Source: Methylorubrum rhodinum (GTDB lineage Bacteria; Pseudomonadota; Alphaproteobacteria; Rhizobiales; Beijerinckiaceae). Taken from it: a stretch of 64,000 nt of DNA. Of the stretch, positions 36,718 through 46,160 are shown piece by piece. Each line of letters begins with the position of its first letter. Within the stretch, counting starts at the first letter, position 1. The position numbers and the translations under genes were made by a program. The DNA is taken from assembly GCF_014199935.1 (NCBI RefSeq), contig NZ_JACHOP010000025.1, positions 1 to 64,000 of the forward strand. The letters run 5' to 3'. The notes under the pieces were generated by a model. The model was not told where the DNA came from and ran no database searches. It worked only from the letters and a program-made list of their open reading frames with translations.

Positions 36718-37722
36718 ATGATGAGCCTCCACGGGCCGCAAGGGGCGGTCGATGCGAACGGCCTCTCCGGTGCCGCCGCACTCCCCGATCACGCCGTCTG
36801 GATCGACCTGAACGATCCAACCGCCGAGGAGGCGGCCTGCGTCGAGGAGAAGACCGGCATCCGCGTGCCGTCCCGCGCCGCGCTGAGCGAGGTCGAGCTG
36901 TCGAGCCGGCTGCGGCGCAACCGCGACGGCATCTCGCTCTCGACGCCGATGGTGACCTTCGACCGCTCCGACTTCAGCCTGAAGCCGCTCGGCTTCCTCC
37001 TGAACAAGACCCACTTGGTCACCGTGCGCTACCACGACATGCGGGCCTTTTCCGCCGTACGCAAACGCGTGGACGAGGAGGGCGGCGACGGCAGCACCGG
37101 CGCCCGGATGTTCCTGCTGGTCGTCGAGGAGTTGATCGACAACCTCGCCGACCTCTTGGAGGAGATGTCGGCCGACCTCGACAACCTCTCGACCCGCATC
37201 TTCGACTTCGACGCCGGTGCCCGCCCCGGCGCCCGCAAGGGCGACGCCACCGCCCCGAGGCGCCGCGACCTCGCGCTCCGGCGCCTGCTGCGCTCGATCG
37301 GGCGCCACGGCAAGTCGCTGTCCAAGGTCCGCGCCAGCCTGCTGGGGCTGGAGCGCATCGTCGCTTTCGCCAAGGGGGAATGCGGCCACCACCTCGACGA
37401 GGGCGACGCCCCCCGCTTCGAGACGGCGGCGCGCGACATCGCCTCCCTCGACGAGTTCGAGACCCGGCTCTCCGAGACGCTGCAATTCCTGCTCGACGCG
37501 ACGCTCGGCCTGATCAACGTCGAGCAGAACAACGCCTTCCGCATCCTCACCGTCGTCTCGGTGGTGGGCGTGCCGCCGACGCTGGTGGCCTCGATGTACG
37601 GCATGAACTTCAAGCACATGCCGGAACTCGAATGGGCCTACGGCTACCCCTACGGCCTCGCCCTGATCGCGATCTCGGCGATCGTGCCGCTGCTGTATTT
37701 CAAGTCGAAGGGGTGGCTGTGA
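36718..37722 (+). CDS. corA: CorA-family magnesium transporter
   Basis: A 334-residue protein with a cytosolic domain, a long stalk helix and two C-terminal membrane segments. The pore signature is SMYGMNFKHMPELEW and the loop carries the acidic MPEL, as in Mg2+-transporting CorA. Two in-frame ATGs (36718 and 36721) are possible. It is divergent from groES. It is a second CorA-type gene within 3 kb, distinct from the ZntB-like one. Confidence 0.9.
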   Translation: MMSLHGPQGAVDANGLSGAAALPDHAVWIDLNDPTAEEAACVEEKTGIRVPSRAALSEVELSSRLRRNRDGISLSTPMVTFDRSDFSLKPLGFLLNKTHLVTVRYHDMRAFSAVRKRVDEEGGDGSTGARMFLLVVEELIDNLADLLEEMSADLDNLSTRIFDFDAGARPGARKGDATAPRRRDLALRRLLRSIGRHGKSLSKVRASLLGLERIVAFAKGECGHHLDEGDAPRFETAARDIASLDEFETRLSETLQFLLDATLGLINVEQNNAFRILTVVSVVGVPPTLVASMYGMNFKHMPELEWAYGYPYGLALIAISAIVPLLYFKSKGWL

Positions 37723-37860
37723 TCGGCCGCGTCCGACCGGCCCGCTTAAGGTCTTGGACAGCATCCGAAGCGAGACCCGCGGCCCCGTAAACCCCACTTA
37801 ATCGTTTCGAAATCGCACGCCCCCATCGTCGGTGCCAGCCGCACGATTGGGGTCTGCCCG

Positions 37861-38658
37861 ATGAACGTCCGCCACAAATTCGAGATCGCGCAGCCGGTCC
37901 AGGCCTTCGCCCCGCGCGGGCTTGAAAGCATCGCCGACGATCTCGGCTACTCGCCCGACTGGAACTGGTCTTGGGAGAACTACAAGGCGATGATCCTGGC
38001 GCTGAGCCGGGAATACGGCCTGCGCCACCATCTCGAGATCGGCGGCGGGCGCGATCCGGTGTTCGGCCCGGCGGAGCTGACCGCGCACGACATCGCGGTG
38101 ACGATCAACGACCTGTCGCAGCGCGAACTCGATCTGGCGCCGCCCGCCTTCTCCAAGCTCTGCTGCGACATCGCCGCGAAGGATACCGTTCACACGACCG
38201 GTCGCGAACAGTTCGACTTCGCCTATTGCCGGATGGTGATGGAGCACGTGCCCGACGTCACGCAGATGTGGCGCAACGTGCATGACCTGCTCACCCCCGG
38301 CGGCGTGGCCCTGAGCTTCTTCCCGACGCTGTTCGCGCCGCCCTTCGCGGCCAACCAGATCATGCCCGAGCGCCTGTCGCGCGCCGTGCTCCACACCCTG
38401 TTTCCGGACCGGGCCGACGACGGCGACAACCCGAAATTCCCGGCCCACTACAATCTCTGCCGCGGCAGCGAGGCGGTGATCGCGCCCGTCCTGAAGGAGA
38501 TCGGCTTTCGCGAGGTCGTGGTGCTGCCGTTCTACGGCTACAGCTACTTCTGGAAGATTCCGGGCCTGAAGCAGGTCGATGCCGCCTTCACCAAGGTAGC
38601 GCGGGCGCGCGACTGGCGCACCTTCACCAGCTTCGCCTACGTCATCGCCCGCAAGTAG
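37861..38658 (+). CDS. Class I SAM-dependent methyltransferase
   Basis: A 265-residue methyltransferase with SAM motif HLEIGGGRDPVFG (about 57-69), an acidic motif II near VTINDLSQRELDL, and FDFAYCRMVMEHVPD followed by LLTPGGVALSFFPT. The substrate is unknown. It begins a co-directional set with a glycosyltransferase 8 bases downstream and a flippase, suggesting modification of a surface glycan or its lipid carrier. Confidence 0.8.
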   Translation: MNVRHKFEIAQPVQAFAPRGLESIADDLGYSPDWNWSWENYKAMILALSREYGLRHHLEIGGGRDPVFGPAELTAHDIAVTINDLSQRELDLAPPAFSKLCCDIAAKDTVHTTGREQFDFAYCRMVMEHVPDVTQMWRNVHDLLTPGGVALSFFPTLFAPPFAANQIMPERLSRAVLHTLFPDRADDGDNPKFPAHYNLCRGSEAVIAPVLKEIGFREVVVLPFYGYSYFWKIPGLKQVDAAFTKVARARDWRTFTSFAYVIARK

Positions 38659-38666
38659 GCCGTCCC

Positions 38667-39953
38667 ATGCCGATCATCGTCGTGGCGGATCACGCCCACA
38701 TCAATGGCGGGCAGGCCAAGGTCGCCATCGAGAGCGCGCTGGGCCTCGCGGCGCGGGGCCATGCGGTCACCTTCTTCGCCGCCGTCGGCCCGGCCGACCC
38801 GCGGATGGGGGCGGCCGGCATCGAGACGATCCTGCTCGATCAGGTCGACGTGACGACGACGAACTCGCTCGCCCGCTTCGGCGTGCAGTGGCTGTGGAAC
38901 CAGAAGGCGGCGGCCGCACTCGGCGAGCTTCTGGCGCGCCACGACCCGGATGAGACGGTCGTCCACGTCCACGCCTGGGCCAAGGCGCTCTCGCCCTCGA
39001 TCGGGCCGGTGCTGGCCGGCAGCCGGGCACCGGTCGTGTTCACGATGCACGAGTACTACCTCGCCTGCCCCAACGGCGGCTTCTACGACTACCCCGTCTC
39101 GGCGGCTTGCCACCGGGCCCCGGTCTCGATGGCCTGCATCTCGCACAACTGCGATTCCCGCGGCTATGCCCGCAAGCTGATGCGGGTCGGCCGCCATGTG
39201 CTGATGCGCAACACCGGCATGATCGACAATCTGTCCGCCGTCATCACCATCAGCCGGCTTCAGCGCGAGGTGCTGGCGCCGCACATGCCCGCCGACACCA
39301 AGTGGTACGACGTCGGCAACCCGATCGACGCCGAGCCGCTGGGGCACAAGGACGACGCCGCACATGATGCGCCCCTTGGCGGCTTCGTCTTCGTCGGCCG
39401 CCTCTCGGCCGAGAAGGGCGCCGGGCTGTTCGCGGAAGCCGCGCGGCTGTCGGGCCAGCGGGCGATCTTCGTCGGCGACGGCCCGCAGCGGGCGGAGCTG
39501 GAAGCCGCGTACCCGGAGGCCGCGTTCCTCGGCTGGCACGATCCGGCCGGCGTGAAGAAACAACTGCGTGCCGCCCGCGCTCTGGTGTTCCCCTCCGTCT
39601 GGTACGAGGGCCAGCCGCTCACCGTGCTGGAATCGCTGGCGCTCGGTACCCCGGTGATCGTCAGCGACATCTGCGCCGGCCGCGAGGCGGTGGCGGACGG
39701 CGTCAGCGGCCTGTGGTTCCGCTCCGGCGATCCCGCCTCGCTCGCGGCAGCGATGACGCGGCTCGCCGACGAGGACACCGCCCGCGCCATGAGCCGGGCC
39801 GCCTATGACGGCTTCTGGGCCGATCCCCTCACGCTCGACCGCCATCTCGACCGGCTGGAGCGCATCTACCGCGAGGTGGCCCTGCGCCCCGCACGTCACG
39901 AGACCGCAAGCCGGCAACCGGCCACGTCCTTGCAAAGCGCCCCGCTGACGTAA
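38667..39953 (+). CDS. Glycosyltransferase family 4
   Basis: A 428-residue GT-B glycosyltransferase. The N-terminal domain has HVHAWAKALSPSIGPVLAGS and FTMHEYYLACPNGG. The C-terminal GT4 domain has FVFVGRLSAEKGAGLFAEA and the E-x7-E-type YEGQPLTVLESLALGTPVIV. It transfers a sugar from a nucleotide donor in surface polysaccharide or glycolipid synthesis. The next gene is a flippase. Confidence 0.85.
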   Translation: MPIIVVADHAHINGGQAKVAIESALGLAARGHAVTFFAAVGPADPRMGAAGIETILLDQVDVTTTNSLARFGVQWLWNQKAAAALGELLARHDPDETVVHVHAWAKALSPSIGPVLAGSRAPVVFTMHEYYLACPNGGFYDYPVSAACHRAPVSMACISHNCDSRGYARKLMRVGRHVLMRNTGMIDNLSAVITISRLQREVLAPHMPADTKWYDVGNPIDAEPLGHKDDAAHDAPLGGFVFVGRLSAEKGAGLFAEAARLSGQRAIFVGDGPQRAELEAAYPEAAFLGWHDPAGVKKQLRAARALVFPSVWYEGQPLTVLESLALGTPVIVSDICAGREAVADGVSGLWFRSGDPASLAAAMTRLADEDTARAMSRAAYDGFWADPLTLDRHLDRLERIYREVALRPARHETASRQPATSLQSAPLT

Positions 39954-40015
39954 ATCGGTCTCACCGACCCTGCACACGCCCCCGAATTCGCGCGTTCACG
40001 AAACCCCGAAGAACC

Positions 40016-41452
40016 ATGGCGGTCATCGCAGCCTACGTCGTCAACGCGGTCCTGAACCTCGCCCTCGGCCTGCTGCTGGCGCAGATCCTGGGCCCGGCGG
40101 ATTTCGGCCGTTTCGCGCTCGGCATCGCCGGCTCGGTGGTGCTCACGACCCTGTTCTTCGAGTGGCTGCGGCTGTCGGCGACGCGGTTCTATTCCGAGCG
40201 GGTGCGCGGCGAGGAGCCGTGGATTCGCGCGATCCTCGACCGGGCCTACGCCGCGACCGCGCTCTGCCTCGTCGCCGCGACCCTGCTGTGCCTCGCCGGA
40301 CGCCCCATCGCCGGCCCGCCCGCGACGCTCGCCGCGGCGGCGGTCGCGACCGCCATCGGCATCGGCTTCTTCGACTACCAGACGACGCTGGCCCGCGCCC
40401 GCTTCATCGGCGGGCTCTATCTCAAGCTGGTGCTGGTCAAGAGCGGGCTCGCGCTGGTCCTCATGGTCGGCACCGCCTGGGTCACGGGCGACGCCACCGC
40501 GGTGATCGCGGCGGCGGGCGTGAGCCAGTTCCTCGCCGCGATCCTGATCCATCGCAGCCTCACCGATCCGCGCCACCGCCCGGATGTCGAGCGCGGGCGC
40601 ACGATGCTGCGCGTCTTCGTCACCTACGGCCTGCCGCTGATCGCCGCCAACGTCGTCTACCAGCTCCTGCCGTTCGCCAACCGCAGCGCCATCGCGGCCG
40701 TCGGCGGGTTTTCGGAATCCGGATACTTCTCGCTTGCCTCCGACATCGGCACCCGCATCTTTGGCACCCTCGGCGCGGCCCTCGACGTGCTGCTGTTCCA
40801 GATCGCGGTGCGGGCCGAGGAGATCGGCGGACGCCAAGCCGGCGAGCGCCAGGTCGCCCGCAACCTCGCGGTGGTCGCCGCCCTGATCCTGCCGAGCATG
40901 GCCGGCGTCTGGGCGGTGCTTCCCGCGCTCGAAGCCATCGTGGTGCCCGATGCCTTCCGCGGCCACTTCACCGCCTACCTGCTGCCGATGCTGCCGGGCC
41001 TCGTCGCCTTCGCGGCGATGAACTACGCCCTCAACCCGGTTTTCCAGATCCGTCGCCGCACCATGCCGGTGATCGTCGCCGCCCTGTTCGGCGCGCTGGT
41101 CAACGCGCTGGCCCTGCTGGCGCTCGCCGGCCCCTACGGCGGCTATGGCATCGCCGTCGCCCAGACCTTGGGCTTCCTCGCCGCCTTCGGCCTCCTCGCG
41201 GGCCTCGCCCTCACCGGCCCGGACCGCATCGCCCTCCCCTGGCGCGACCTCGCGGCGGCGAGCGCCGCGACCCTGCTCATGGCCGCGGCCGTCTGGCCCC
41301 TGCGCACGCTCGCCCCTTGGCTCGCGCTGCCGGCCTGCATCGGCACGGGCGTTCTCGTCTACGGCGGCTTCGTCTGGCTCTTCGACATCGCTGGCCTGCG
41401 CAGCGCCGTCATGGAGCGACGGCGGCCCGCATTGCCGGCTGCGGCGGAGTAG
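40016..41452 (+). CDS. Polysaccharide flippase (Wzx/MATE-like membrane protein)
   Basis: A 478-residue protein with about twelve to fourteen hydrophobic segments. The opening AAYVVNAVLNLALGLLLAQI followed by LGPADFGRFAL is typical of the polysaccharide-transport (Wzx/RfbX) family. It would flip lipid-linked oligosaccharide across the inner membrane. Its position after a methyltransferase and a GT4 gene fits a small surface-glycan operon. Confidence 0.82.
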   Translation: MAVIAAYVVNAVLNLALGLLLAQILGPADFGRFALGIAGSVVLTTLFFEWLRLSATRFYSERVRGEEPWIRAILDRAYAATALCLVAATLLCLAGRPIAGPPATLAAAAVATAIGIGFFDYQTTLARARFIGGLYLKLVLVKSGLALVLMVGTAWVTGDATAVIAAAGVSQFLAAILIHRSLTDPRHRPDVERGRTMLRVFVTYGLPLIAANVVYQLLPFANRSAIAAVGGFSESGYFSLASDIGTRIFGTLGAALDVLLFQIAVRAEEIGGRQAGERQVARNLAVVAALILPSMAGVWAVLPALEAIVVPDAFRGHFTAYLLPMLPGLVAFAAMNYALNPVFQIRRRTMPVIVAALFGALVNALALLALAGPYGGYGIAVAQTLGFLAAFGLLAGLALTGPDRIALPWRDLAAASAATLLMAAAVWPLRTLAPWLALPACIGTGVLVYGGFVWLFDIAGLRSAVMERRRPALPAAAE

Positions 41453-41595
41453 CATTTCAACGAGGCATCACTTGGAACAAAGCGAAAGCATTGCCTTTTC
41501 GCGAGTCTTGCTTTTTCTAACGAACTAAAGATAGATAATTGGCCACTCGATCCCGCCCATCGAGCTGCTTGCACCGGAAATCTAATGTGGGGCAT

Positions 41596-42315
41596 ATGAC
41601 AAACCACAATCATTGGCCCAATACGAGCCGCCATGCACTCTATTTCTCCTTCATAATTCTAATTAATATCACGTCGACAGCGATCTGCAGTGCGCAGCCC
41701 CAAACAAATTCGGCGGATAGAGTCATAAAAGACATACAGCAAAAGATTTATATTTTAGGCGAAGTCAACGGTGGCAATCCCGAAGAATGGGGTAAAGCCG
41801 AGCAAATGGCCGTTTCTGCCTTGCGGGAGATTGCCCGAAGCTCGCCGTCATCGCTGAATGAGCGCAACTCGAACGGGCAAACGCCTTTGATGAGCGCCGC
41901 GCAGATGGGGCTTGCACCCATTGTCGAAGAACTCCTGACATCTCCTGATGTGAGGAATAATCTTGACATCAAAGGCCCAGCTGGCACCGCCTGGCAACAA
42001 TCCATGCTGGCGATACGCCAAAGCATGCCGTCCTGCTATCCACAAATCAGAAATCCATTTGTCTTCGTTGATATCGTCGTCACACAGCCTTACTACCTCG
42101 ATCGAAATCCGTATCCTCGCATTCGCCAACTTCTCGAAGATGCCGGCGCCGATCACGACATGGAAGCAGCGCGCGAGAGTTGGATGAACCTGTGCACAAC
42201 GCAGAGCCCTAATACGAAGAAAGTCATGACAGATACGTCTGACGTACAAAAATCGGCGATTCAGCTTGGGGCCGTCGATTTTAATTCCAAACTTAATAAA
42301 GCAAAAGGCAAGTAG
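41596..42315 (+). CDS. Exported ankyrin-repeat-like protein, AT-rich
   Basis: A 239-residue protein with a signal peptide (about 13-34, LYFSFIILINITSTAICSAQ). One recognisable ankyrin-like unit NSNGQTPLMSAAQMGLAPIV follows, with a weaker second near RIRQLLEDAGADHDMEA. Base composition is much lower in G+C than all neighbours, with AT-rich codon choice, so recent transfer is likely. ATG 41596 with GGGG upstream is chosen; an earlier frame start adds 19 residues without a signal peptide. The function is unknown. Confidence 0.7.
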   Translation: MTNHNHWPNTSRHALYFSFIILINITSTAICSAQPQTNSADRVIKDIQQKIYILGEVNGGNPEEWGKAEQMAVSALREIARSSPSSLNERNSNGQTPLMSAAQMGLAPIVEELLTSPDVRNNLDIKGPAGTAWQQSMLAIRQSMPSCYPQIRNPFVFVDIVVTQPYYLDRNPYPRIRQLLEDAGADHDMEAARESWMNLCTTQSPNTKKVMTDTSDVQKSAIQLGAVDFNSKLNKAKGK

Positions 42316-42506
42316 AATATCGAAGAATCGAATTTGACCGTCAGCTCGTGATTGACTTCCCGGCGCTGCGGCGGTCGCCTGCGGTAGGAGCAGCAAGGGC
42401 GCGAAGGCGATCACGTCGAGCAGCTCCCTTGCCACCGCCCCCCGATCCGGGTTTTGTCCCTCGAGAGGGCCGCTGAAAAAGGCCCGGCGGGACGGAAACC
42501 GGGATC

Positions 42507-43694
42507 ATGACGACATACGCGCCGGCGAGCGAGCAGGAGGCGACGGCCATCGTCGCGCAGGCTGCCGGCCGGTCCGAGCGGCTTCGGCTCGTGGGCGGGA
42601 ACACCAAGGCCGCCTTCGGCCGTCCGCCGCAGGACGAGGCGACCCTGGCGAGCACGGGGCTCACCGGCATCACCCTCTACGAGCCGGCCGAGATGGTGGT
42701 GGCGGCCCGCGCCGGCACGCCGCTCGCCGAGGTCCAAGCCCTGCTCGCCGAGCGCGGCCAGATGCTGCCGTTCGAGCCGATCGACCATCGCCCGCTGCTC
42801 GGCTCCACGGGCACGCCGACCTTCGGCGCGGTGGCGGCGGTCAACAATTCCGGGCCTCGGCGGATCAATGCGGGGGCGGCCCGCGACAGCCTGATCGGCG
42901 TGCGCTTCGTCAACGGTCGGGGCGAGGCGATCAAGTCGGGGGGCCGCGTGATGAAGAACGTCACCGGCCTCGACCTCGTGAAGCTGATGGCGGGCTCCTG
43001 GGGCACGCTCGGCCTGCTGACGGAGGTCACCTTCAAGGTGCTGCCCGTTCAGGAGCGGGCCGCGACCCTGGTGCTGACCGGCCTCGACGACGCCGCCGCA
43101 ATCGAGGCCCTGTCCGCGGCGCTCGGCTCGCCGTTCGAGCTGACCGGTGCCGCCCATCTGCCGGCGGGGATCGGCGGGCCGGAGGCCCGCACGCTCATGC
43201 GGATCGAGGGGTTTTCCAAGTCGGTGGAGTACCGCCTGGGCGAGCTGCGCCGCCTGCTCCGCCGCCGGGGCGAGGCGACGCTGATCGAGGGGGAGGACAG
43301 CGCTGCCCTGTGGCGCGCCGTGCGCGACGCGACCTTCCTCGCCGAGCCGCGCGAGGCGGCGGTCTGGCGCATCTCCACCGTGCCGGGGCGCGGGCCGGAG
43401 GTGACGGCGGCGGTCGCCCGCCAGCGTTCCGCGCGCTGGTTCTACGATTGGGGCGGCGGCCTGATCTGGCTCGCCACCGACGCAGCGGAGGATGCCGGCA
43501 CGGCCATCGTCCGCGAGGCCGTGCGGGCGGCGGGCGGCCACGCCACCCTGGTACGCGCGCCCGAGACCGTGCGGGCCGCGGTGCCGGTGTTCGAGCCCCT
43601 GCCCGATCCGCTGATGCGCCTCACCACCGGCATCAAGGCGGCGCACGATCCCGCCGGCCTGTTCAATCCGGGCCGGATGTATGCGGGGGTCTGA
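42507..43694 (+). CDS. glcE: Glycolate oxidase FAD-binding subunit GlcE
   Basis: A 395-residue PCMH-type FAD protein. FAD-binding segments are GGNTKAAFGRPP, LGSTGTPTFGAVAAVNNSGP and GRVMKNVTGLDLVKLMAGSW. The end DPAGLFNPGRMYAGV is typical. GlcE works with GlcD and GlcF in oxidising glycolate to glyoxylate at the membrane. Neither glcD nor glcF is in the window: the AT-rich ankyrin gene is upstream and small membrane proteins are downstream. Confidence 0.92.
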   Translation: MTTYAPASEQEATAIVAQAAGRSERLRLVGGNTKAAFGRPPQDEATLASTGLTGITLYEPAEMVVAARAGTPLAEVQALLAERGQMLPFEPIDHRPLLGSTGTPTFGAVAAVNNSGPRRINAGAARDSLIGVRFVNGRGEAIKSGGRVMKNVTGLDLVKLMAGSWGTLGLLTEVTFKVLPVQERAATLVLTGLDDAAAIEALSAALGSPFELTGAAHLPAGIGGPEARTLMRIEGFSKSVEYRLGELRRLLRRRGEATLIEGEDSAALWRAVRDATFLAEPREAAVWRISTVPGRGPEVTAAVARQRSARWFYDWGGGLIWLATDAAEDAGTAIVREAVRAAGGHATLVRAPETVRAAVPVFEPLPDPLMRLTTGIKAAHDPAGLFNPGRMYAGV

Positions 43695-43743
43695 CGCCGG
43701 TGCCGTATCCGACCGGACGGCATCGGGCCGAAAACCCTCCGTG

Positions 43744-43760
43744 TTCGTCGTTTCGACGAA
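43744..43760. terminator. Small hairpin after glcE
   Basis: TTCGTCG-TTT-CGACGAA is a perfect 7-bp stem with a 3-base loop about 50 bases after the glcE stop; flanking CCG/CGG could extend it. A terminator role is inferred. Confidence 0.35.
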
Positions 43761-43799
43761 ACGGACCGATTTCGCCCCAACGCGCTCGAGCGAGGCGTC

Positions 43800-44027
43800 A
43801 TGCTGACCACTTTCATTGCGCTCGCCCTGATCGTCGTGCTGGGCCTGATCGTGGTGCGTCGGCGCAACCTAACCTTCCTGATGTCGCTCGCGAGCCTGCT
43901 GGCGGGCATGTTCACGTTGATCTGGCTGCAGAACCAGGGACTTCTGCCCGGCACGCAGGGCCCCCTCAGCGACCGGCGGCCGCAGACGGTGATGGACGGG
44001 CCGAAGGAGCCGGTGCGGACGCCGTAG
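43800..44027 (+). CDS. Small membrane protein, 75 residues
   Basis: Two hydrophobic stretches (about 3-18 and 27-45: LTTFIALALIVVLGLIVV and FLMSLASLLAGMFTLIWL) are followed by a polar tail ending PKEPVRTP. Not recognised. ATG 43800 is preceded by GAGCGAGG. First of three small membrane proteins before glpD. Confidence 0.65.
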   Translation: MLTTFIALALIVVLGLIVVRRRNLTFLMSLASLLAGMFTLIWLQNQGLLPGTQGPLSDRRPQTVMDGPKEPVRTP

Positions 44028-44126
44028 CGAGAGCGACGAGGTGGCCTGCGGGAACCTCTCGGCCCCTGGCGCGTCTGCCGCGATGAAAGCGGCTACCACC
44101 TTGGCCGCTCCGACCGGAGCCGTCCG

Positions 44127-44312
44127 TTGCGCAGCCTTCTCATCCTCCTCGTCCTCGTCGCGGGCGGCTTCGTGCTGACCGCGATGTTTGTCGCCCCGAA
44201 GCAGCCGGAGCTTCGCGGCTGGTACGAAACCAACGCCTGCCCGCATCTCGACAAGATCAGCCCGCAGATCTGCGACCCGATCCGTGCCGCGAAGGGCTCC
44301 GAGCCGATCTGA
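44127..44312 (+). CDS. Small membrane-anchored protein, 61 residues
   Basis: One N-terminal hydrophobic helix (LLILLVLVAGGFVLTAMFVA) is followed by a short exported tail with two cysteines, NACPHLDKISPQICDP. The start is TTG 44127, which lowers certainty. Not recognised; the Cys pair could form a disulfide. Confidence 0.5.
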   Translation: MRSLLILLVLVAGGFVLTAMFVAPKQPELRGWYETNACPHLDKISPQICDPIRAAKGSEPI

Positions 44313-44320
44313 GCCGTCGC

Positions 44321-44617
44321 TTGCGCGGCTTCATCGACTGGGCGTTCCGGGACCGCCGCACCGGCGCCATCGTGATCGGCCAATGGCCGAACGCGCCGCT
44401 CTGGCTGTTCGTCGCGGCATCCGTGGCGGAATGGCTGTTGCAGGTCGTGGCGCCCGGGCTGCCGGTCTGGCTCTTCGCTGGGCTGCGGATCGTCGCGCTG
44501 CTGGCGCTCGCCGTCTGGGCGGTCGACGAGATCGTGCGCGGCGTCAATCCGTGGCGGCGCTTCCTCGGGGGCGCCGTCCTGGTCGGCCTCGCGTTCAGTC
44601 TCGCGGGCCGGCTGTGA
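44321..44617 (+). CDS. Small membrane protein, 98 residues
   Basis: Two or three membrane segments (about 27-45, 49-67, 80-97). The soluble N-terminus FIDWAFRDRRTGAIVIGQWP resembles small membrane proteins of unknown function found across Rhizobiales. The start is TTG 44321, 8 bases after the previous stop. glpD follows 28 bases later. Confidence 0.6.
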   Translation: MRGFIDWAFRDRRTGAIVIGQWPNAPLWLFVAASVAEWLLQVVAPGLPVWLFAGLRIVALLALAVWAVDEIVRGVNPWRRFLGGAVLVGLAFSLAGRL

Positions 44618-44645
44618 GGTCCTGGGCTGCAAGATCGTAGACGAC

Positions 44646-46133
44646 GTGTACGACCTCCTCGTCATCGGCGGCGGCATCAACGGGGCGGGCATCGCCCGCG
44701 ACGCCGCCGGACGCGGCCTGTCGGTGCTCCTGTGCGAGCGCGGGGACCTCGCCGAGCACACCTCCTCGGCCTCGACCAAGCTGATCCACGGCGGTCTGCG
44801 CTACCTCGAGCAATACGAGTTCCGGCTGGTGCGCGAGGCGCTGGCCGAGCGCGAGCGGCTGATGCGGCTCGCCCCCCACATCATCTGGCCGCTCCGCTTC
44901 GTGCTGCCGCACGATTCCGGCCTGCGCCCGGCCTGGCTCCTGCGGATCGGGCTGTTCCTCTACGACCACCTCTCGCGGCTGCGGGCGCTGCCGGGCTCGC
45001 AATCCCTCGACCTGACCGCCGAGGGCGTCGGCGCGCCGCTGCAATCGCGGCTGACGCGGGGCTTCGCCTATTCGGATTGCTGGGTCGAGGACAGCCGTCT
45101 CGTCGTCCTCAACGCCCTCGACGCGGCCGAGCGCGGCGCCGCGATCCGCACCCGCACCAATGTCGAATCCGCCCTGCGCGAGGACGGCGCCTGGACCGCG
45201 ACCCTGCACGATTCCGAGACCGGGCGGCGCGAGCGCGTGCGGGCCAGGATCGTCGTCAACGCCGCCGGTCCCTGGGTCGGGCAGACGCTCCTGCGCACGC
45301 TCTCGGTCGAGGCGCAGCCGAAGGTGCGGCTGATCAAGGGCAGCCACATCGTCACGCGCAAGCTCTACGAGGGCGACCACGCCTACATCCTGCAGCAGCC
45401 CGACCGGCGCATCGTCTTCGCGATTCCCTACGAGCGCGACTTCACCCTGATCGGCACCACCGACGTGCCGCACGAGGCCGGGCCCGGTCGGGTGACAATC
45501 TCTCCCGAAGAGACGCGCTATCTCTGCGATTGCATCAACCGCTCGTTCGCACGCGCGATCGGGCCGGACGACGTGGTCTGGAGCTATTCGGGCGTGCGCC
45601 CGCTCTACGACGACGCGGCGGCCTCGGCCTCGACCATCACCCGCGACTACGTGCTGGAACTCGACACCGACGGCCCGCCGGTTCTCTCGGTGTTCGGCGG
45701 CAAGATCACCACCTACCGGCGGCTCGCCGAGCACGCCCTGGAGAAGCTGGCCCTGCCCGGCCTGAAGCCGGCCTGGACCGGCAGCGCGCCGCTGCCCGGC
45801 GGCGACATGGCGGGCAGCGACTTCGACGCCTTCTTCGCCGATTTCCGCGCGGCGAACGCCTACCTCCCCGAGCCGCTGGCCCGCCGCCTCGCCCGCGCCT
45901 ACGGCACCCGCGCGGCGAACCTGCTCGGGGATGCCCGCACGATGGCCGATCTCGGCGAGAGCTTCGACGGCGGTCTCACCGCCCGCGAGGTCGATTACCT
46001 CGCACGCACGGAATGGGCGCGCTCCCCCGACGACATCCTGTGGCGCCGTACCAAGCTCGGCCTGCGGACCGGCCGGGAGGGCGTGGCGCGGCTCGCCCGG
46101 CATCTGGCCGGGCGGACGATCGGCGCGGGGTGA
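44646..46133 (+). CDS. glpD: Glycerol-3-phosphate dehydrogenase (aerobic, FAD)
   Basis: A 495-residue flavoenzyme starting with GTG. FAD-binding motif is LLVIGGGINGAGIARDAAGR. Further GlpD segments are TSSASTKLIHGGLRYLEQYE, NAAGPWVG, and YSGVRPLYDD before FGGKITTYRRLAEHALEKL. It oxidises sn-glycerol-3-phosphate to dihydroxyacetone phosphate, passing electrons to quinone at the inner membrane. No glpK or glpR is adjacent. Confidence 0.95.
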   Translation: MYDLLVIGGGINGAGIARDAAGRGLSVLLCERGDLAEHTSSASTKLIHGGLRYLEQYEFRLVREALAERERLMRLAPHIIWPLRFVLPHDSGLRPAWLLRIGLFLYDHLSRLRALPGSQSLDLTAEGVGAPLQSRLTRGFAYSDCWVEDSRLVVLNALDAAERGAAIRTRTNVESALREDGAWTATLHDSETGRRERVRARIVVNAAGPWVGQTLLRTLSVEAQPKVRLIKGSHIVTRKLYEGDHAYILQQPDRRIVFAIPYERDFTLIGTTDVPHEAGPGRVTISPEETRYLCDCINRSFARAIGPDDVVWSYSGVRPLYDDAAASASTITRDYVLELDTDGPPVLSVFGGKITTYRRLAEHALEKLALPGLKPAWTGSAPLPGGDMAGSDFDAFFADFRAANAYLPEPLARRLARAYGTRAANLLGDARTMADLGESFDGGLTAREVDYLARTEWARSPDDILWRRTKLGLRTGREGVARLARHLAGRTIGAG

Positions 46134-46140
46134 AGGAGCG

Positions 46141-46156
46141 CGGGCGTCCACGCCCG
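46141..46156. terminator. Hairpin between glpD and manC ends
   Basis: CGGGCG-TCCA-CGCCCG is a 6-bp stem in the 27-base gap between convergent genes. It has no T-run. Confidence 0.4.
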
Positions 46157-46160
46157 AGCG

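Noticed and set aside
42341..42673. Minus-strand frame before glcE
   Set aside because: Overlaps the glcE start in antisense and shows no domain; no support for a gene.
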